Of a stretch of 64,000 nucleotides of DNA, positions 1 to 12,006 are shown in pieces. The position numbers and the translations under genes were made by a program. The stretch is from Muraenolepis orangiensis (taxonomy: Eukaryota > Chordata > Actinopteri > Gadiformes > Muraenolepididae): the NCBI GenBank assembly GCA_027704905.1, contig CM051002.1, positions 12,662,228 through 12,726,227 on the forward strand, written 5' to 3'. Position 1 is the stretch's first letter. Every line of letters starts with the position of its first letter. Under the pieces are notes generated by a model. The model saw only the letters and a program-made list of their open reading frames with translations, was not told where the DNA came from and searched no databases.

Positions 1-1583
1 GATCATGCCCATGTCGATGAGAGCAATGTAGGGTTGTTGCAGATCTACAGATTGGAGAGATAGCTTCTGGATGAGCTTGCTCTTCTGCGTCTTCCTGTAA
101 GTGCCGTTGGAATTGAATAAGGCCACACACTCCTCGACAACACGATGTTCCAGCAACTCAGGGAGGTTCACAAGTTGACTGACCTCAACCAGGTCGATCA
201 CTGCCTTGAGAGCACTCCGCTCCATCTCAGCAGCTCTCGCCTTGTCCTCCCCGGGCTTCTCTGTGCATGGCACCTTGGCAAACGTCAAGTGTTTGCTCAG
301 AGGGAAGCGTGCATGGAGGGAGGTATTCTTACTGAACAGCCAGTCTTGCAAGAAGCTGGTCAATTTCTCCTCTCCTGCAGAATGGGCTGAGTTGAAGTCC
401 GCAATGAGTTCATCAGAGGCAGGCATGGCTGACTGTAGGGTGCGGAGGGTGGGTGAGGCCGGGTCGAACGGGAAGGAGTCAAACTCATGCATGCATGCGA
501 CCAGGTCCTGCACGCACTGCTCATCTTCTCGCATCCGTTTCGGGCCACACTCTATGTGCTTTCTCTTGGCTTCTTTTCGGTTGGCCAGGGTGTTGTGAGC
601 TGCCGGATCTGGGCCACATTGTTCACATTTCTGGAGTGCACCAGCAGCTGCTTCTCATTCTGGAGGATGGAGAGCCAGCCAGACTTCATTTTGCTACCCT
701 TGTTCATTGTACACTCGATCCACATGTCCCAGGCCATGTTGGAGTAGGGGTTGCCTGTGATGGACTGAGTGAAGTCAGTACGAAGGAAGGCGACCTGATC
801 AGCAGGGAGAGATGTCAGCATTGCCCAGAAGTCAGGCAGCCACCTCCCATACTTATTGTTGTCGTATGCTACCATCCATGGCAGCATGGCGTGCAGAGAG
901 CTGACATACTCGTCCCAGTTGCAGATATGGACTGCGTGCACATTCTGCATGAGCACATCTGTCATGGACAGGAAGTCCCTCCAGTAGTCCGCCATGTCAC
1001 TGGCCTCCACCTGGGTGAAGAGGTTGGTGATGAGGCTCTCAAGGTCAGCATCATCCTCCAGTGCCACATGAGCAGCAGCGTGGGATTCTTTGGAGAGACT
1101 CGTATCTCTCAGAATCTCAAGGTTCTCCCTCGTCTCATCAGCCAGGTTGGGCACGAGCCTCCCCTTTACCAGCTGACTCAGGAGCGCCTCATACATGAGC
1201 CTCAAGCAACGCAGCCCCCTCTTGTAATGCTTGCCTTTCAGCGCACGATCGACGGAGCCCTCTGCAATAACTCCTCCCGCCACAAGTACATCTCCTAGCT
1301 CACTCCCCTTGTAGCGCTTGTAGATAGCGCTCATCCTCACACACTGTGTATGGAAGGGACCAAGAAAGGGCACAATGTCACGGTACTTGTTTGGGTTCTC
1401 GGCCTTGAGCAGGGTGATGAGGACATACACAGGATGATCTCCCACTAAGAAGGCAAAGGGCATGCGCTTAGTGGCGATGATGGTAGACAGCTTGTCCATG
1501 ACGTCATTCACAACTGACTTGTTGGGCGGTTGATTGTAAGACGTATGAAAATAAGCCTTGCTCTTCCTCTGAAAAACATTCAA
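1..1583 (-). pseudogene. Repeat-encoded protein of unrecognised family, copy 1 (frameshifted, cut by window start)
   Basis: On the minus strand an open frame runs from about 1583 to 552, then coding continues in another frame to the window edge. The break is a one-base frameshift near 600-606. The protein is globular, with no signal peptide or membrane segment. Recognisable landmarks are NPNKYRDIVPFLGPFHTQC in the N-terminal part and a TPSAEDRQTQDG block in the C-terminal part, the latter seen in copy 2. I recall similar proteins as a multicopy family in fish genomes but cannot assign a transposon superfamily. Bases 1-865 are repeated almost exactly at 3721-4585. Function is unknown; it is most likely part of a mobile element because several decayed copies occur within 10 kb. 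Confidence 0.6.
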
Positions 1584-1599
1584 AAGTTACGTTTTCACT

Positions 1600-2885
1600 C
1601 TACTGGATGGCGGCAATCTTGGATTTCTGGGTCAAAATGATGTCATAACGTCAAACTGATGTCAGAATCGGAATCCTCATGGTTGAATTGCATGAAAAAT
1701 TGTCTTCATACATGATTCTAGGTGCTCTGGTTCAAAAGTAAATTTTTCAAGATGCCGCCAGCGGCCATCTTGGATTTGGCCCTCTGGCAAGAAAGCCCGG
1801 GATTTTTGGGAGGGACCTGGGGCAAATTTTTTTAGAAAAGGTCCATAGAAGTCAAATCAATCATCAAAACATAGAATAGAGAATGGTCACGGAATTGAGG
1901 TTCTAGACCCTACTAATACAGTAGCGGGTGGTAATAGGGAGGAATTGCGATAATAACAATTGCATGCTGCTATTGACTCATCATAGCATCAAGTGGTCAT
2001 GTTGTGACGAAAAAAAGTTAAGGCAGTAGCATTCAACTGTTGTGTTCAGATCTTCGCTCTATTCTTCCGATCCTCAGATACACATATTAACTGTGCTCCA
2101 ACCGGGGAAACGGAGAAGACCCGTGCGTAACAAACTAATCAAAAGAGAATTTAGAATCATAAAAGATTGTAAAGACTGCTTTGATCCATACATTTCAATA
2201 CAAAGCCCGAGATCTCCACCCGACAGACCGGATAACCAGTTAGCTGCCTGACAGTAGTTCACCCGAGAGTATATCGCTTCTCGGAACCAAACACCTGTTT
2301 AACCCGTTGAAACTCCGCCTGGTGAAAACTCTGCATTCCTGGCAACGCCCGTTGGTCGGACCATTCCAGTAAATATCGTTATCTTCTTGTTTTCTATGGG
2401 ACCACGCCAATGAATTTATTAATTATGTTAGCAAATGTCGTATATTCTATGCAGGGCGCAGCCGCAGTAAAGTTAGTTTCACATTGGATATTCGATTTTT
2501 GGTGGATTCGTTTTTCCCCCATGCTCGTTCACATATAGTAGGGTCTAGAACCTAAATTCCGTGACCATTCTCTGGCTAAGATGTTTTGATGATTGATTTG
2601 ACTTCTATGGACCTTTAATAAAAAATTTAGCCCCCAGCTCCCTCCCAAAAATCCCGGGCTTTTTTGCCAAAGGGCCAAATCCAAGATGGCGGCATCTTGA
2701 AAAATTAACTTTTGAACCAGAGCACCTAGAATCATGTATGAAGACAATTTTTCATGCAATTCAACCATGAGGATTCCGATTCTGACATCAGTTTGACGTT
2801 ATAACATCATTTTGACCCAGAAATCCAAAATGGCCGCCATCCAGTAGAGTGAAAACGTAACTTTTGAATGTTTTTCAGTGAAAAA
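1600..2885. repeat. Long inverted repeat (arms 1600-1917 and 2530-2885) around a 0.6 kb core
   Basis: The left arm reads as the reverse complement of the right arm. Both carry the same blocks: the phrase around 'gatggcggcaatcttggat' at 1606, the 'ccgggatttttgggagggac' block at 1797, and 'ggtctagaacc' next to the core. The arms are about 320-350 bp with scattered mismatches and small indels. The structure could be a foldback element or an inverted duplication. No transposase is visible inside. Confidence 0.7.
1918..2528 (-). repeat. Rearranged fragment similar to the upstream region of parp3 copy B
   Basis: Bases 1918-1970 are the reverse complement of about 24432-24485, and about 2340-2520 are the reverse complement of about 24486-24670. 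Both blocks are inverted, but their order is swapped relative to the copy near parp3. Identity looks near 90 percent by eye. The 370 bp between the two blocks shows no gene. This is either a dispersed repeat or a displaced piece of parp3 5' flank. Confidence 0.6.
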
Positions 2886-3377
2886 TCTATAAAAGACACC
2901 TTCTAAAGTACATTTTACTTTTTAAACTATATTTGATCATTTATTCTGGTAGATCATGCCATTACCTTTCAAATGATGTATAATACACCAAGGTTTAAAC
3001 AAATATAACTTGGTTGGCACACTGATTTTGAAGGTGTAGGCATTTAGTAGAAAACCTTGGTACTGCTGTACTTTAAACAAACTACCTCCATAAGGATCTC
3101 TTGCAGTAAAATAATTGATGAATGTATGAGAACTAATTATACTTCAAAATAAGATATTTTAATAGCTGTAACTTGAATAGTTATCAAAGTGTTATCCAAC
3201 AGAGGCAAAAGAGATAACAATTTAACAAATCCCAGAGATTATTATTAATATGAACACTCCTTAGTGCACAACCAGGAAGCCACTGACCAACCGTGGAGTC
3301 CTATCAAAATAACATAACAAAATGGAAAAAGAGACACGTGCTCTCAATGAAACCTTAAAACATGTCATGCTGTATGA
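2886..3377. other. No gene recognised
   Basis: AT-rich sequence between the inverted repeat and the 3' end of repeat-protein copy 2. It carries no convincing reading frame and is probably non-coding sequence of the same repeat unit. Confidence 0.4.
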
Positions 3378-4680
3378 TCAGTCCGAATCAGAGCAGTCTG
3401 CCTCACTAGATTCTGAATCATCAGATTCCGATGAATCCCCCCTCCTCCTCTGTATATCATCATCTCCCTCTTCCTCATCATCCTCCTCACTCTCATCTTC
3501 CTCGCTCTCTTCAGCTGGCCCTGGTGCAGGTAGATGCTTTGGGAGAGCAGGTTGCGTGTGGCGGACAGGGCGACAGCGACCACCCACTAGCTCCCAGCCA
3601 TGTCCGAGTGGCGAGGGGTGGTGCTTCAGGGAGGGGTGGCGCACTAGATATGCATGTATGCATGTATGGGGTGCCATCTTGCGTCTGCCGATCTTCTGCT
3701 GATGGAGTTGCCATCCTCCAGATCATGCCCATGTCGATGAGAGCAATGTAGGGTTGTTGCAGATCTACAGATTGGAGAGATAGCTTCTGGATGAGCTTGC
3801 TCTTCTGCGTCTTCCTGTAAGTGCCGTTGGAATTGAATAAGGCCACACACTCCTCGACAACACGATGTTCCAGCAACTCAGGGAGGTTCACAAGTTGACT
3901 GACCTCAACCAGGTCGATCACTGCCTTGAGAGCGCTCCGCTCCATCTCAGCAGCTCTCGCCTTGTCCTCCCCGGGCTTCTCCGTGCATGGCACCTTGGCA
4001 AACGTCAAGCGTTTGCTCAGAGGGAAGCGTGCATGGAGGGAGGTATTCTTACTGAACAGCCAGTCTTGCAAGAAGCTGGTCAATTTCTCCTCTCCTGCAG
4101 AATGGGCTGAGTTGAAGTCCGCAATGAGTTCATCAGAGGCAGGCATGGCTGACTGTAGGGTGCGGAGGGTGGGTGAGGCCGGGTCGAACGGGAAGGAGTC
4201 AAACTCATGCATGCATGCGACCAGGTCCTGCACGCACTGCTCATCTTCTCGCATCCGTTTCGGGCCACACTCTATGTGCTTTCTCTTGGCTTCTTTTCGG
4301 TTGGCCAGGGTGTTGTGAGCTGCCGGATCTGGGCCACATTGTTCACATTTCTGGAGTGCACCAGCAGCTGCTTCTCATTCTGGAGGATGGAGAGCTAGCC
4401 AGACTTCATTTTGCTACCCTTGTTCATTGTACACTCGATCCACATGTCCCAGGCCATGTTGGAGTAGGGGTTGCCTGTGATGGACTGAGTGAAGTCAGTA
4501 CGAAGGAAGGCGACCTGATCAGCAGGGAGAGATGTCCGCATTGCCCAGAAGTCAGGCAGCCACCTCCCATACTTATTGTTGTCGTATACAGTGTAGCTGC
4601 ACAATACAGTCTGCTTTCTCTTGATACAGAGCATACCAGGCAGCTGCTGCGAGATGGCTGCTGCCACAATGACCTATATT
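3378..4680 (-). pseudogene. Repeat-encoded protein of unrecognised family, copy 2 (rearranged, frameshifted)
   Basis: The 3721-4585 part is about 99 percent identical to 1-865 and shares the same one-base frameshift (near 4320). One substitution at 4396 adds a stop. Below 3721 the minus strand continues into the family's C-terminus. That part has a conserved HPSPLGHGWELVGG block near 3620 and then an acidic Ser/Asp/Glu-rich tail ending near 3378. At the other end, 4595-4680 encodes an AAISQQLPGMLCIKRKQ block that, as I recall the family, belongs downstream of the central region. It is therefore joined out of order at the breakpoint near 4586. The copy cannot make a full protein. Function unknown. 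Confidence 0.6.
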
Positions 4681-4689
4681 ACTATAGGT

Positions 4690-7600
4690 CATTGTTAACC
4701 ATGGCATTGTCCACATCCAGTGCCAAGCAGCATGTCCTCATGGCACCTGGGTGTGTAGCTACCTAGCGTGCGACACACCCGCAACGCAAACAAAAAAGTG
4801 TATGCAACTGTGGCGGTTAACAAATTGCTCCGTCTGCACTCTGTGTCCATGCCTGCTTCCCTTGTTCTTCTATTTACATGACATTCTGTCATTTAGCACA
4901 TGCTCTCCATGAGAGTGGACAGGAGGATCTGTATGACCATCTACAGCGGTTGGGGGGTAGGAGGTTTGTGTGTGTGTGGAAATAGTTCATGGTTCTGAAA
5001 TCCTCCTTGATCAGGTGGTCCTCATCTGTGACGTGACAGATGGAACAGACCTCATCTCATTCCCGCCTCCAGGCACCATCTGGGTTAAATGAGGCCATAA
5101 GGGGGACTGTAATGGCGAGATTTGGGCATCCACTTGACTGCAGTGCTAGGCGCTCCCCCCCCCCCCCGGACATGAGGTCACATGTTTGACAAGGCAGCCT
5201 ATCATGGGCGTTCCATTTAGCCGGTTCATAGCATGCACGGCTCCAGTACGTTTCTATGCCAGAGTTCATCCAGTTGAGAGATAAAAGCACATGACACGGC
5301 ACAAAACAGACAACGTAAGGAAAAAGAAGGAGGAAGTGGACTGCCGTGGTAAAGAGGGGGATGGATAAGCGGTAAAAGAATTTGAATTAGATCGTAGATT
5401 AAAGCCACAATAGGCGAAGAGATTTAGACGAAAGCAGCCACAGTTAAATATGTAAAATATGCATTTATTCATACAGCTATGCTCTATAATCATGTGCACT
5501 CAGATTCACTAACTCATTTACACACAAACTGTTGAACCAACCCACTGAAATTCGAGTTGAACACACATTTTTTAAATGTATTCCCCAACACATATCACTC
5601 TAAAACTTCTGTACATCATCCCCCCCATTTCATAATTGTATTTGGAATTTCAGATTTTCAATTGATTGACTCATTGAGCATTATGTAACCCCCCCCCCCA
5701 ACACCTTTAAGTATGCAGCACATAAGACAGGTCCGTGTGATACAACTATGTAATAGTTGGTAAAAAATAAATTAATATTTAAAAACATGCTGATTTGGTT
5801 TGAACTGGATAAGACTGCGCATGCCTTACAAGAAGAAAAGAGATGTAAACACAGACAAAGGGGATCCTCCCTAATCCACTGTGTACAATTTAAACCTAGA
5901 ATACATGACAGTATTATTGCAGTGGTTTAAAAGAACAAATAATCAAGTAGAAAATGATACACAATGTATATGCAGACCCAGGTCATGTATAATGCTAAAA
6001 GTAGGGAATTAATTTGCTATTCAAGTCGATTCTTTCTCTCCTCCCAGAGGATCATAAGGGTAGCTTAACATTTCTCGTTTTCGCATTGTCAAAAGTACGC
6101 AAGTCAATCTTGGTTTGTGAACCACTGTAGGAAAATGGGAGCAAAAATTGCCAGAAATGGCATCCTTCTTTCAAATAACAAAACAATACATCGGTGAGTG
6201 GCATTCCCAAATGCAATACTAAGAAAAATGTTTGCAATCTGATAAAAACCAAAAGTATTGAATATCACAGTGTAAAGTCATATGTGCAGCTGACAGTTAA
6301 CACACTCAATTTGCAAGGCACAAGTCAGTTAGGAAACAAAAGCTCATCAAAAAGCAGTGAAGAGATGAAGAATGAAAGTTATAGAACAACACTCATTCAA
6401 GGATACAAAATACTGGAATTATGCAAAGCAGATCAGAGGGGCAGGGAGACAGAAGACACCTAAACCCAACAGTGGAGTGTGTGTGGTTGGTGTCTGGTTG
6501 AAGCAGCCTCCCCTGGCCTGAGTCAGACTCTGGCTGTTGAGGCTGCACACCTGTGGGAGATTGTTAATGAAGGCCCACAGGCTAAACCAGCCACCGCCAT
6601 ACACACACAGACACTCCACACCTTGTATTGGTTTGGTGGAACCGGTTAAGTGTGAATAGGAATAGTACAATTGTTACTTAAGCAGTTGCCAATACTGGTC
6701 AAGACGAATGCAAAGTAAGGCCATCATAAAGAGTAAAAGGCATAATTAATCATTCCCATTACTACCCCATTAGTACATATTCAAAAAGCTATCCAGTCAA
6801 GCACATAACAATCTGAACACATAAATTAACAGTAAATAACATACCGCCAAGACTAACAAAAAGTGGCAACATATACTAATTGAATTGTTAACTAATTTAG
6901 GTTATTTAATGATGACAATAATCAAGGTATGCAAAACTTTTGTCATACTTATGTCCAAACACAATGTTGCATACCTCAATCACTGGTTGGATGTTTCAGG
7001 TGTGCATGTCAAAGGCAGTTAACAAGCAGAGAGTGGGTCCTGTATTCATGTACAAGCCAAGGGGTCCCGTTTCAATTAGCAGGTTAGGATATGTTGAAAA
7101 GGTGCAATGTGTACTATTTGACAAACTGGCAAATAAGTCGTGGCATATTACCAGGGAGTTGTGTTGTCAAGCCCATTTTAAGAAACTAGGAAATGAACAG
7201 TCCCAAAAAAAAAAGAATAAAAGGTTAATGCTGTAGTTGACTTTACTTTTAGGGACATACTTTGAACCTGCATCAATTCGCACGTTTTTGGTTCATATGG
7301 TGAACCAAATACAAGTCGTTTGTTGGCATTATCTAAACCAATGCGAGGATAGAAAGACAAGGTTATCGCGGAGCTAACCTGCTATGTATCGGGTATTCTC
7401 ACAGCAGTCTCCATGGTTTCAGAACCGAGTAGTCCAAGGTTGATATCTGAAACCAACAAATTCAGGCTTTCCCTCAATTCTGACATAAGTTAACCTGGAA
7501 CTCCAGCTTCTTGAGACAGACCCCTGGACGACAGAATTAAAAGGAAACTACCATCTGGCAATGCCCAAACCACTACCACCCACGCTTAGCCAACCAGTTG

Positions 7601-8225
7601 GTTAACATCAGACCATAGGGCTCATGGAAAAACCATAGTGCTTTGGTCATGCATCAACAAGGTTTACCAACAAGGTTTAACTAAGGTTGAACTTGCTTGG
7701 AATTTGAATTTACGTTGCAATTACTACACAAATGTTAACAGCACTGTGCAATACAGAAAGGCTAACGCGTACCAGACATGCCAGTGGAAATGCAACAAAT
7801 TACCTTTGCATAATCAACAGACAACGTAGCATTCTGGTAGGGAAAGTGACAAGGCCGATCAGCTTGCAGGGACAAAAGACAAAAATTGAGATAAAACTCT
7901 TTCCATGTACCAAATAAAGAGAACAACGTCATGTTTATGGTTCAGGTTTCTCTAACCTGCATTTGAACTGTATTAAAAACAATTTTAAAAAGGAGGAGCA
8001 AGATACAAATTTAAAGATTTCTAGAATAACTGGTGCTTCAGAGTCCACAACACATCTGCGAAGTTACAAAACATATTGAAACCGCAGACTATATCATCAC
8101 TGAAAGACTATCAACATGGCTGAAGAAACTCAAAAAAGGAATGGTTTGGGTGGGCTACACACATGGAAACAAATGCACAGCGAAGGCGCCATGCCCTTCA
8201 ATAAGACAAGAGTTAAAAGGGGTCC
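4690..8225. other. Gene-free stretch, in part probably the c1galt1 3' untranslated region
   Basis: No conserved coding signal on either strand. The part nearest 8225 lies directly downstream of the minus-strand c1galt1 stop codon and may be its 3' UTR. There are short poly-C runs at 5155-5168 and 5690-5699, and a foldback repeat at 6466-6626 that is listed separately. The short reading frames here look random. Confidence 0.5.
6466..6626. repeat. Foldback short repeat, copy 1
   Basis: Starts with an 'acagtggagtgtgtgtgg' block followed by 'ctggttgaagcagcctc'. It ends with the near-complementary 'gctaaaccagccaccgcc' followed by a CA run and 'ctccacacc', so the ends can pair. Related copies are at 12007-12145 and 14313-14431. 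There is no coding capacity, consistent with a MITE-like or SINE-like foldback family. Confidence 0.6.
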
Positions 8226-8516
8226 TTAGTCCTTGGAAAGAGGTGCCGCATTTTCCACCTGGTTCATGTCTGCCTGGGCCAGATCTTTTGCCTTTTTGTC
8301 TTCGGAGTTCAGCTCCTTGGCAAGTCCACCTACTGTAAGGTCCTCTGAACCCGCGTTTGGAGATTGGGCTGTCTCATGACCCAGTGGAGCAGGTGGCTGA
8401 AAGCGGTACTTGTAGCCAAAGGGACGCAGGTGGTAGGCGTAGTACTCCAGCACATACATCTGTGTGGATTGCACATAGTGGAAAGACACAGACAGGTCTG
8501 AACAGCAATTTGGACC
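8226..8516 (-). CDS. c1galt1: Core 1 beta-1,3-galactosyltransferase (T-synthase), last coding exon only
   Basis: Minus-strand exon of 97 codons including the stop. It begins right after an AG acceptor at 8517-8518, preceded by a pyrimidine-rich tract. It starts with GPNCCSDLSVSFHYV and continues to EYYAYHLRPFGYKYRF, the hallmark C-terminal end of C1GALT1. This is a Golgi type II membrane enzyme that adds galactose to GalNAc-Ser/Thr to make core 1 O-glycans, using UDP-galactose and Mn2+, and it needs the chaperone COSMC. The stem and catalytic DxD region are in earlier exons, which would lie to the right, inside or beyond the N gap. The hydrophilic tail after the conserved YRF is about 58 residues, longer than I recall for the human protein. 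The family call is secure. Which paralogue, and whether the gene is complete, cannot be told. Confidence 0.85.
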   Translation of the reverse strand, partial: GPNCCSDLSVSFHYVQSTQMYVLEYYAYHLRPFGYKYRFQPPAPLGHETAQSPNAGSEDLTVGGLAKELNSEDKKAKDLAQADMNQVENAAPLSKD

Positions 8517-8727
8517 CTGCAGAAAGACCAAAAAATAACAAAAGCAATTAGTTATGTTGCCATAATCAAATTGTAAATATATATATTTCACCTGCAAGCA
8601 TAAAACATTTTTGAGAGCCTTCCATATTTTTAGTTATACAGGTTAGTCATTTTTTCGAGGCTCCTCCTCGTCAAATGTCACCATAGGGTGCCACCTTATC
8701 TGTTCAAACAGTGAAACCACTGTGTAA

Positions 8728-9727
8728 NNNNNNNNNNNNNNNNNNNNNNNNNNNNNNNNNNNNNNNNNNNNNNNNNNNNNNNNNNNNNNNNNNNNNNNNN
8801 NNNNNNNNNNNNNNNNNNNNNNNNNNNNNNNNNNNNNNNNNNNNNNNNNNNNNNNNNNNNNNNNNNNNNNNNNNNNNNNNNNNNNNNNNNNNNNNNNNNN
8901 NNNNNNNNNNNNNNNNNNNNNNNNNNNNNNNNNNNNNNNNNNNNNNNNNNNNNNNNNNNNNNNNNNNNNNNNNNNNNNNNNNNNNNNNNNNNNNNNNNNN
9001 NNNNNNNNNNNNNNNNNNNNNNNNNNNNNNNNNNNNNNNNNNNNNNNNNNNNNNNNNNNNNNNNNNNNNNNNNNNNNNNNNNNNNNNNNNNNNNNNNNNN
9101 NNNNNNNNNNNNNNNNNNNNNNNNNNNNNNNNNNNNNNNNNNNNNNNNNNNNNNNNNNNNNNNNNNNNNNNNNNNNNNNNNNNNNNNNNNNNNNNNNNNN
9201 NNNNNNNNNNNNNNNNNNNNNNNNNNNNNNNNNNNNNNNNNNNNNNNNNNNNNNNNNNNNNNNNNNNNNNNNNNNNNNNNNNNNNNNNNNNNNNNNNNNN
9301 NNNNNNNNNNNNNNNNNNNNNNNNNNNNNNNNNNNNNNNNNNNNNNNNNNNNNNNNNNNNNNNNNNNNNNNNNNNNNNNNNNNNNNNNNNNNNNNNNNNN
9401 NNNNNNNNNNNNNNNNNNNNNNNNNNNNNNNNNNNNNNNNNNNNNNNNNNNNNNNNNNNNNNNNNNNNNNNNNNNNNNNNNNNNNNNNNNNNNNNNNNNN
9501 NNNNNNNNNNNNNNNNNNNNNNNNNNNNNNNNNNNNNNNNNNNNNNNNNNNNNNNNNNNNNNNNNNNNNNNNNNNNNNNNNNNNNNNNNNNNNNNNNNNN
9601 NNNNNNNNNNNNNNNNNNNNNNNNNNNNNNNNNNNNNNNNNNNNNNNNNNNNNNNNNNNNNNNNNNNNNNNNNNNNNNNNNNNNNNNNNNNNNNNNNNNN
9701 NNNNNNNNNNNNNNNNNNNNNNNNNNN
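8728..9727. other. Assembly gap, 1000 N
   Basis: Exactly 1000 unknown bases, the usual placeholder for a gap of unknown size. The order and distance of c1galt1 relative to the parp3 cluster, and any missing exons (c1galt1 5' exons, parp3 copy A exon 1), cannot be judged across it. Confidence 0.98.
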
Positions 9728-10300
9728 CAGCAAAACTGTTGATAACATTCATCGTGGACCAGTGGAAGCTGCCAGAGAACCGGAAAACCTTCAGGACAAG
9801 CAGCTATTTGCAACCTGTGGAGAGACATGCTATTGTCTCAACTAAAAATATTTCAATGTTAAAGTGGAAATCTTCCCATGAGGAGGCAAATACCTGTATG
9901 CTCCTACATCCAAATCATGCCAGCCAGAATGTCTATCAAACCTCAGTTATTTTGCGTGAGGATACAGTTGTGGAGGATACTGATGTCATGATCATTTGCC
10001 TCGGATACTGTAAGAAGAACTTCCCCCTGTATCAGAAATATGGGACTCAGAATTGGACAACAAACATCAACAGCTCCATGGAGACTACCTATGTGATGCT
10101 CTTGTAGGTGTACAGGTTGCAGGATGATGAAAACTCAGTGTTCTTAAACTTGTCAAAGGAAACCGGACATTCCAAGAGTTCTTCAAATCAATGGGAACAT
10201 CCTGGGATATATTTGAAGAATTATACACAAATATGGAATCATTTGTCTGCAGGATGTATGCACCGGTCATCCAGTGTATGTGATGTCAATGGTATATGCT
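9728..10300 (+). pseudogene. Decayed copy of a repeat-encoded protein related to the 0-4.7 kb family
   Basis: Broken plus-strand coding sequence. Recognisable pieces are a SHEEANTCMLLHPNHA block near 9880, EDTDVMIICLGY near 9975, and a KGNRTFQEFFKSMGTSWD block near 10155-10210. Several stops interrupt the frame. It resembles, in order, the C-terminal half of a protein family often seen as repeats in fish genomes (a 'S-EEADT-MLLHA' then 'EDTDVMVL' motif pair). It appears to be a distant relative of the minus-strand copies at 1-4680. No function is claimed. Confidence 0.5.
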
Positions 10301-11340
10301 GAAGTTGGACCTTGGAACTTATGGTCTGCAAGTGTGGACAACCTGTAAGCTTTCCTATTGCTTCTGCCTACTGTCAACAAATGAAAGTGCATAGAAATGT
10401 GCAAGACCTCAATCCCAAAAACCTACAAGAGGGATGAGGGGGAGGATGTAGAAGTTGCCGTGACCCTGTATGACTATAATGATGATGATGATTTAAACAT
10501 AGTAAGAATATTGTATAATATTATATTTGTGATGGTAGCGATGATAATGATCATTGGTTAAATAAGTGAATGAAAGTTAGAATTCTTGATTCTTTCTATC
10601 ACATTTCAAATAAAGATTGTCTTATTGTTTGGATCAATGGTTGGTGTCATTTAGGGTTAACTGTGACTAACATACCACGTGTAAAGGTTTATCAAGTTTA
10701 ATATAAAGTTTTTTTCAAAATACCAAATTAGACCTTGAGTTGTGCCAATTAGTGAAAATTCTGGACCGGCCCCATGTTCTACTTTATGGCCCATAATCCC
10801 CCCTCATGGTGGAATAATATGGGAAGTCCTGTGAGTATTTTAGTTTTACTTATTCGTGTCATTGATGTTCCTACATGTCACAATGCTATAGTTTAGACTA
10901 TAGTTAAGGCAAAATATGTAGGAAAATGAATGTTGTGGACACTTTGAAGAGCCCCTGTGACCTCTATATTAATCAGACAGACTCCCAACTGACAACAGAA
11001 ATCGATGAATATATCCTTTATAATACCAAACAAGTCATCATACACTAAAGGTCCTGAAAATGTGCCTATAATAGGACAGTGTCTAGAAGCCAAATTATTG
11101 TAGGGGGTGGTTCACTTCATGTGGTGATAACTGTGACAAAGCTACCACTTACAAAAGGTAATCATACCAAAATATCTATGGACATTTTATAAGTGTGATT
11201 AGAATTTGCCACCTTGAGTGGTACCGATATGTGAAATGTTGGGCTTTGGCCCATGGACTTATAGGCATAGCCATCACGTTTGTTGAGTTTGCATGCTAAT
11301 TTGCATATCAATGACAATGACAAACTTGAGGGCTGACTTC
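10301..11340. other. No gene; degenerate repeat
   Basis: No coding signal. Two loosely similar segments, about 10650-10800 and about 11110-11260, share phrases such as 'taactgtgac', 'ttgagt' and 'atggccca', suggesting an old tandem duplication. I looked for a match to the first exon of parp3 copy B here and found none. Confidence 0.45.
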
Positions 11341-12006
11341 CTGATTACAGAAGTCACTAGCAGCTTGGTATATAAACAAGACATTTGACATAAAACATAT
11401 GGCTAATATATTAGTCTATATAAACCACTATTTCACACATGTATGTATATACACAAGTGCTGTGCAAAAGTATTTGCCCCCTTCCCGATTGAATTCTAGT
11501 TTAGTATAATGTCACACTTAAATGTCTCAGATCATCAAACTAATTAATATTTTGGACAAAGATACAGTTTTTAAACTGTATCTTAATTTCATTTATTGAA
11601 GGAACAAAGCTATGTGAAAAAGTAGTTGCCCCTCTTTGTTAAACAACCAACTAACCAAATTGAATTTAGAATTGGACTCAATTTCACTAGACACACCCAG
11701 GCCTGATTTCTGCCAGCCCTGTTCAATCGAAATACTCACTTAAATATAACTATAAATACATCTTTAGTAGGCTAAACAGTCTAAAAAAAAGTAGCACATG
11801 ATGCTGCGATCTAAATAAATTTAGGACAGATGAGGAACAAAGTAATTGACATCTATCAGTCAGGAAAGGGTTACAAGGACATTTCAAAGCTCTGGGACTC
11901 CAGCCAACCACGGTGAGACAAACAGAGAGAACATGGACCAGTGGTGAACCTTTCCAGGAGTGGCAGGCCTACAATAATTCCACCAAGAGCACGACTCATC
12001 CAGGAG

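Noticed and set aside
8643..9828. Apparent long frames across 8.7-9.8 kb
   Set aside because: They consist of unknown bases in the assembly gap. The 25 codons before the gap match nothing I know.
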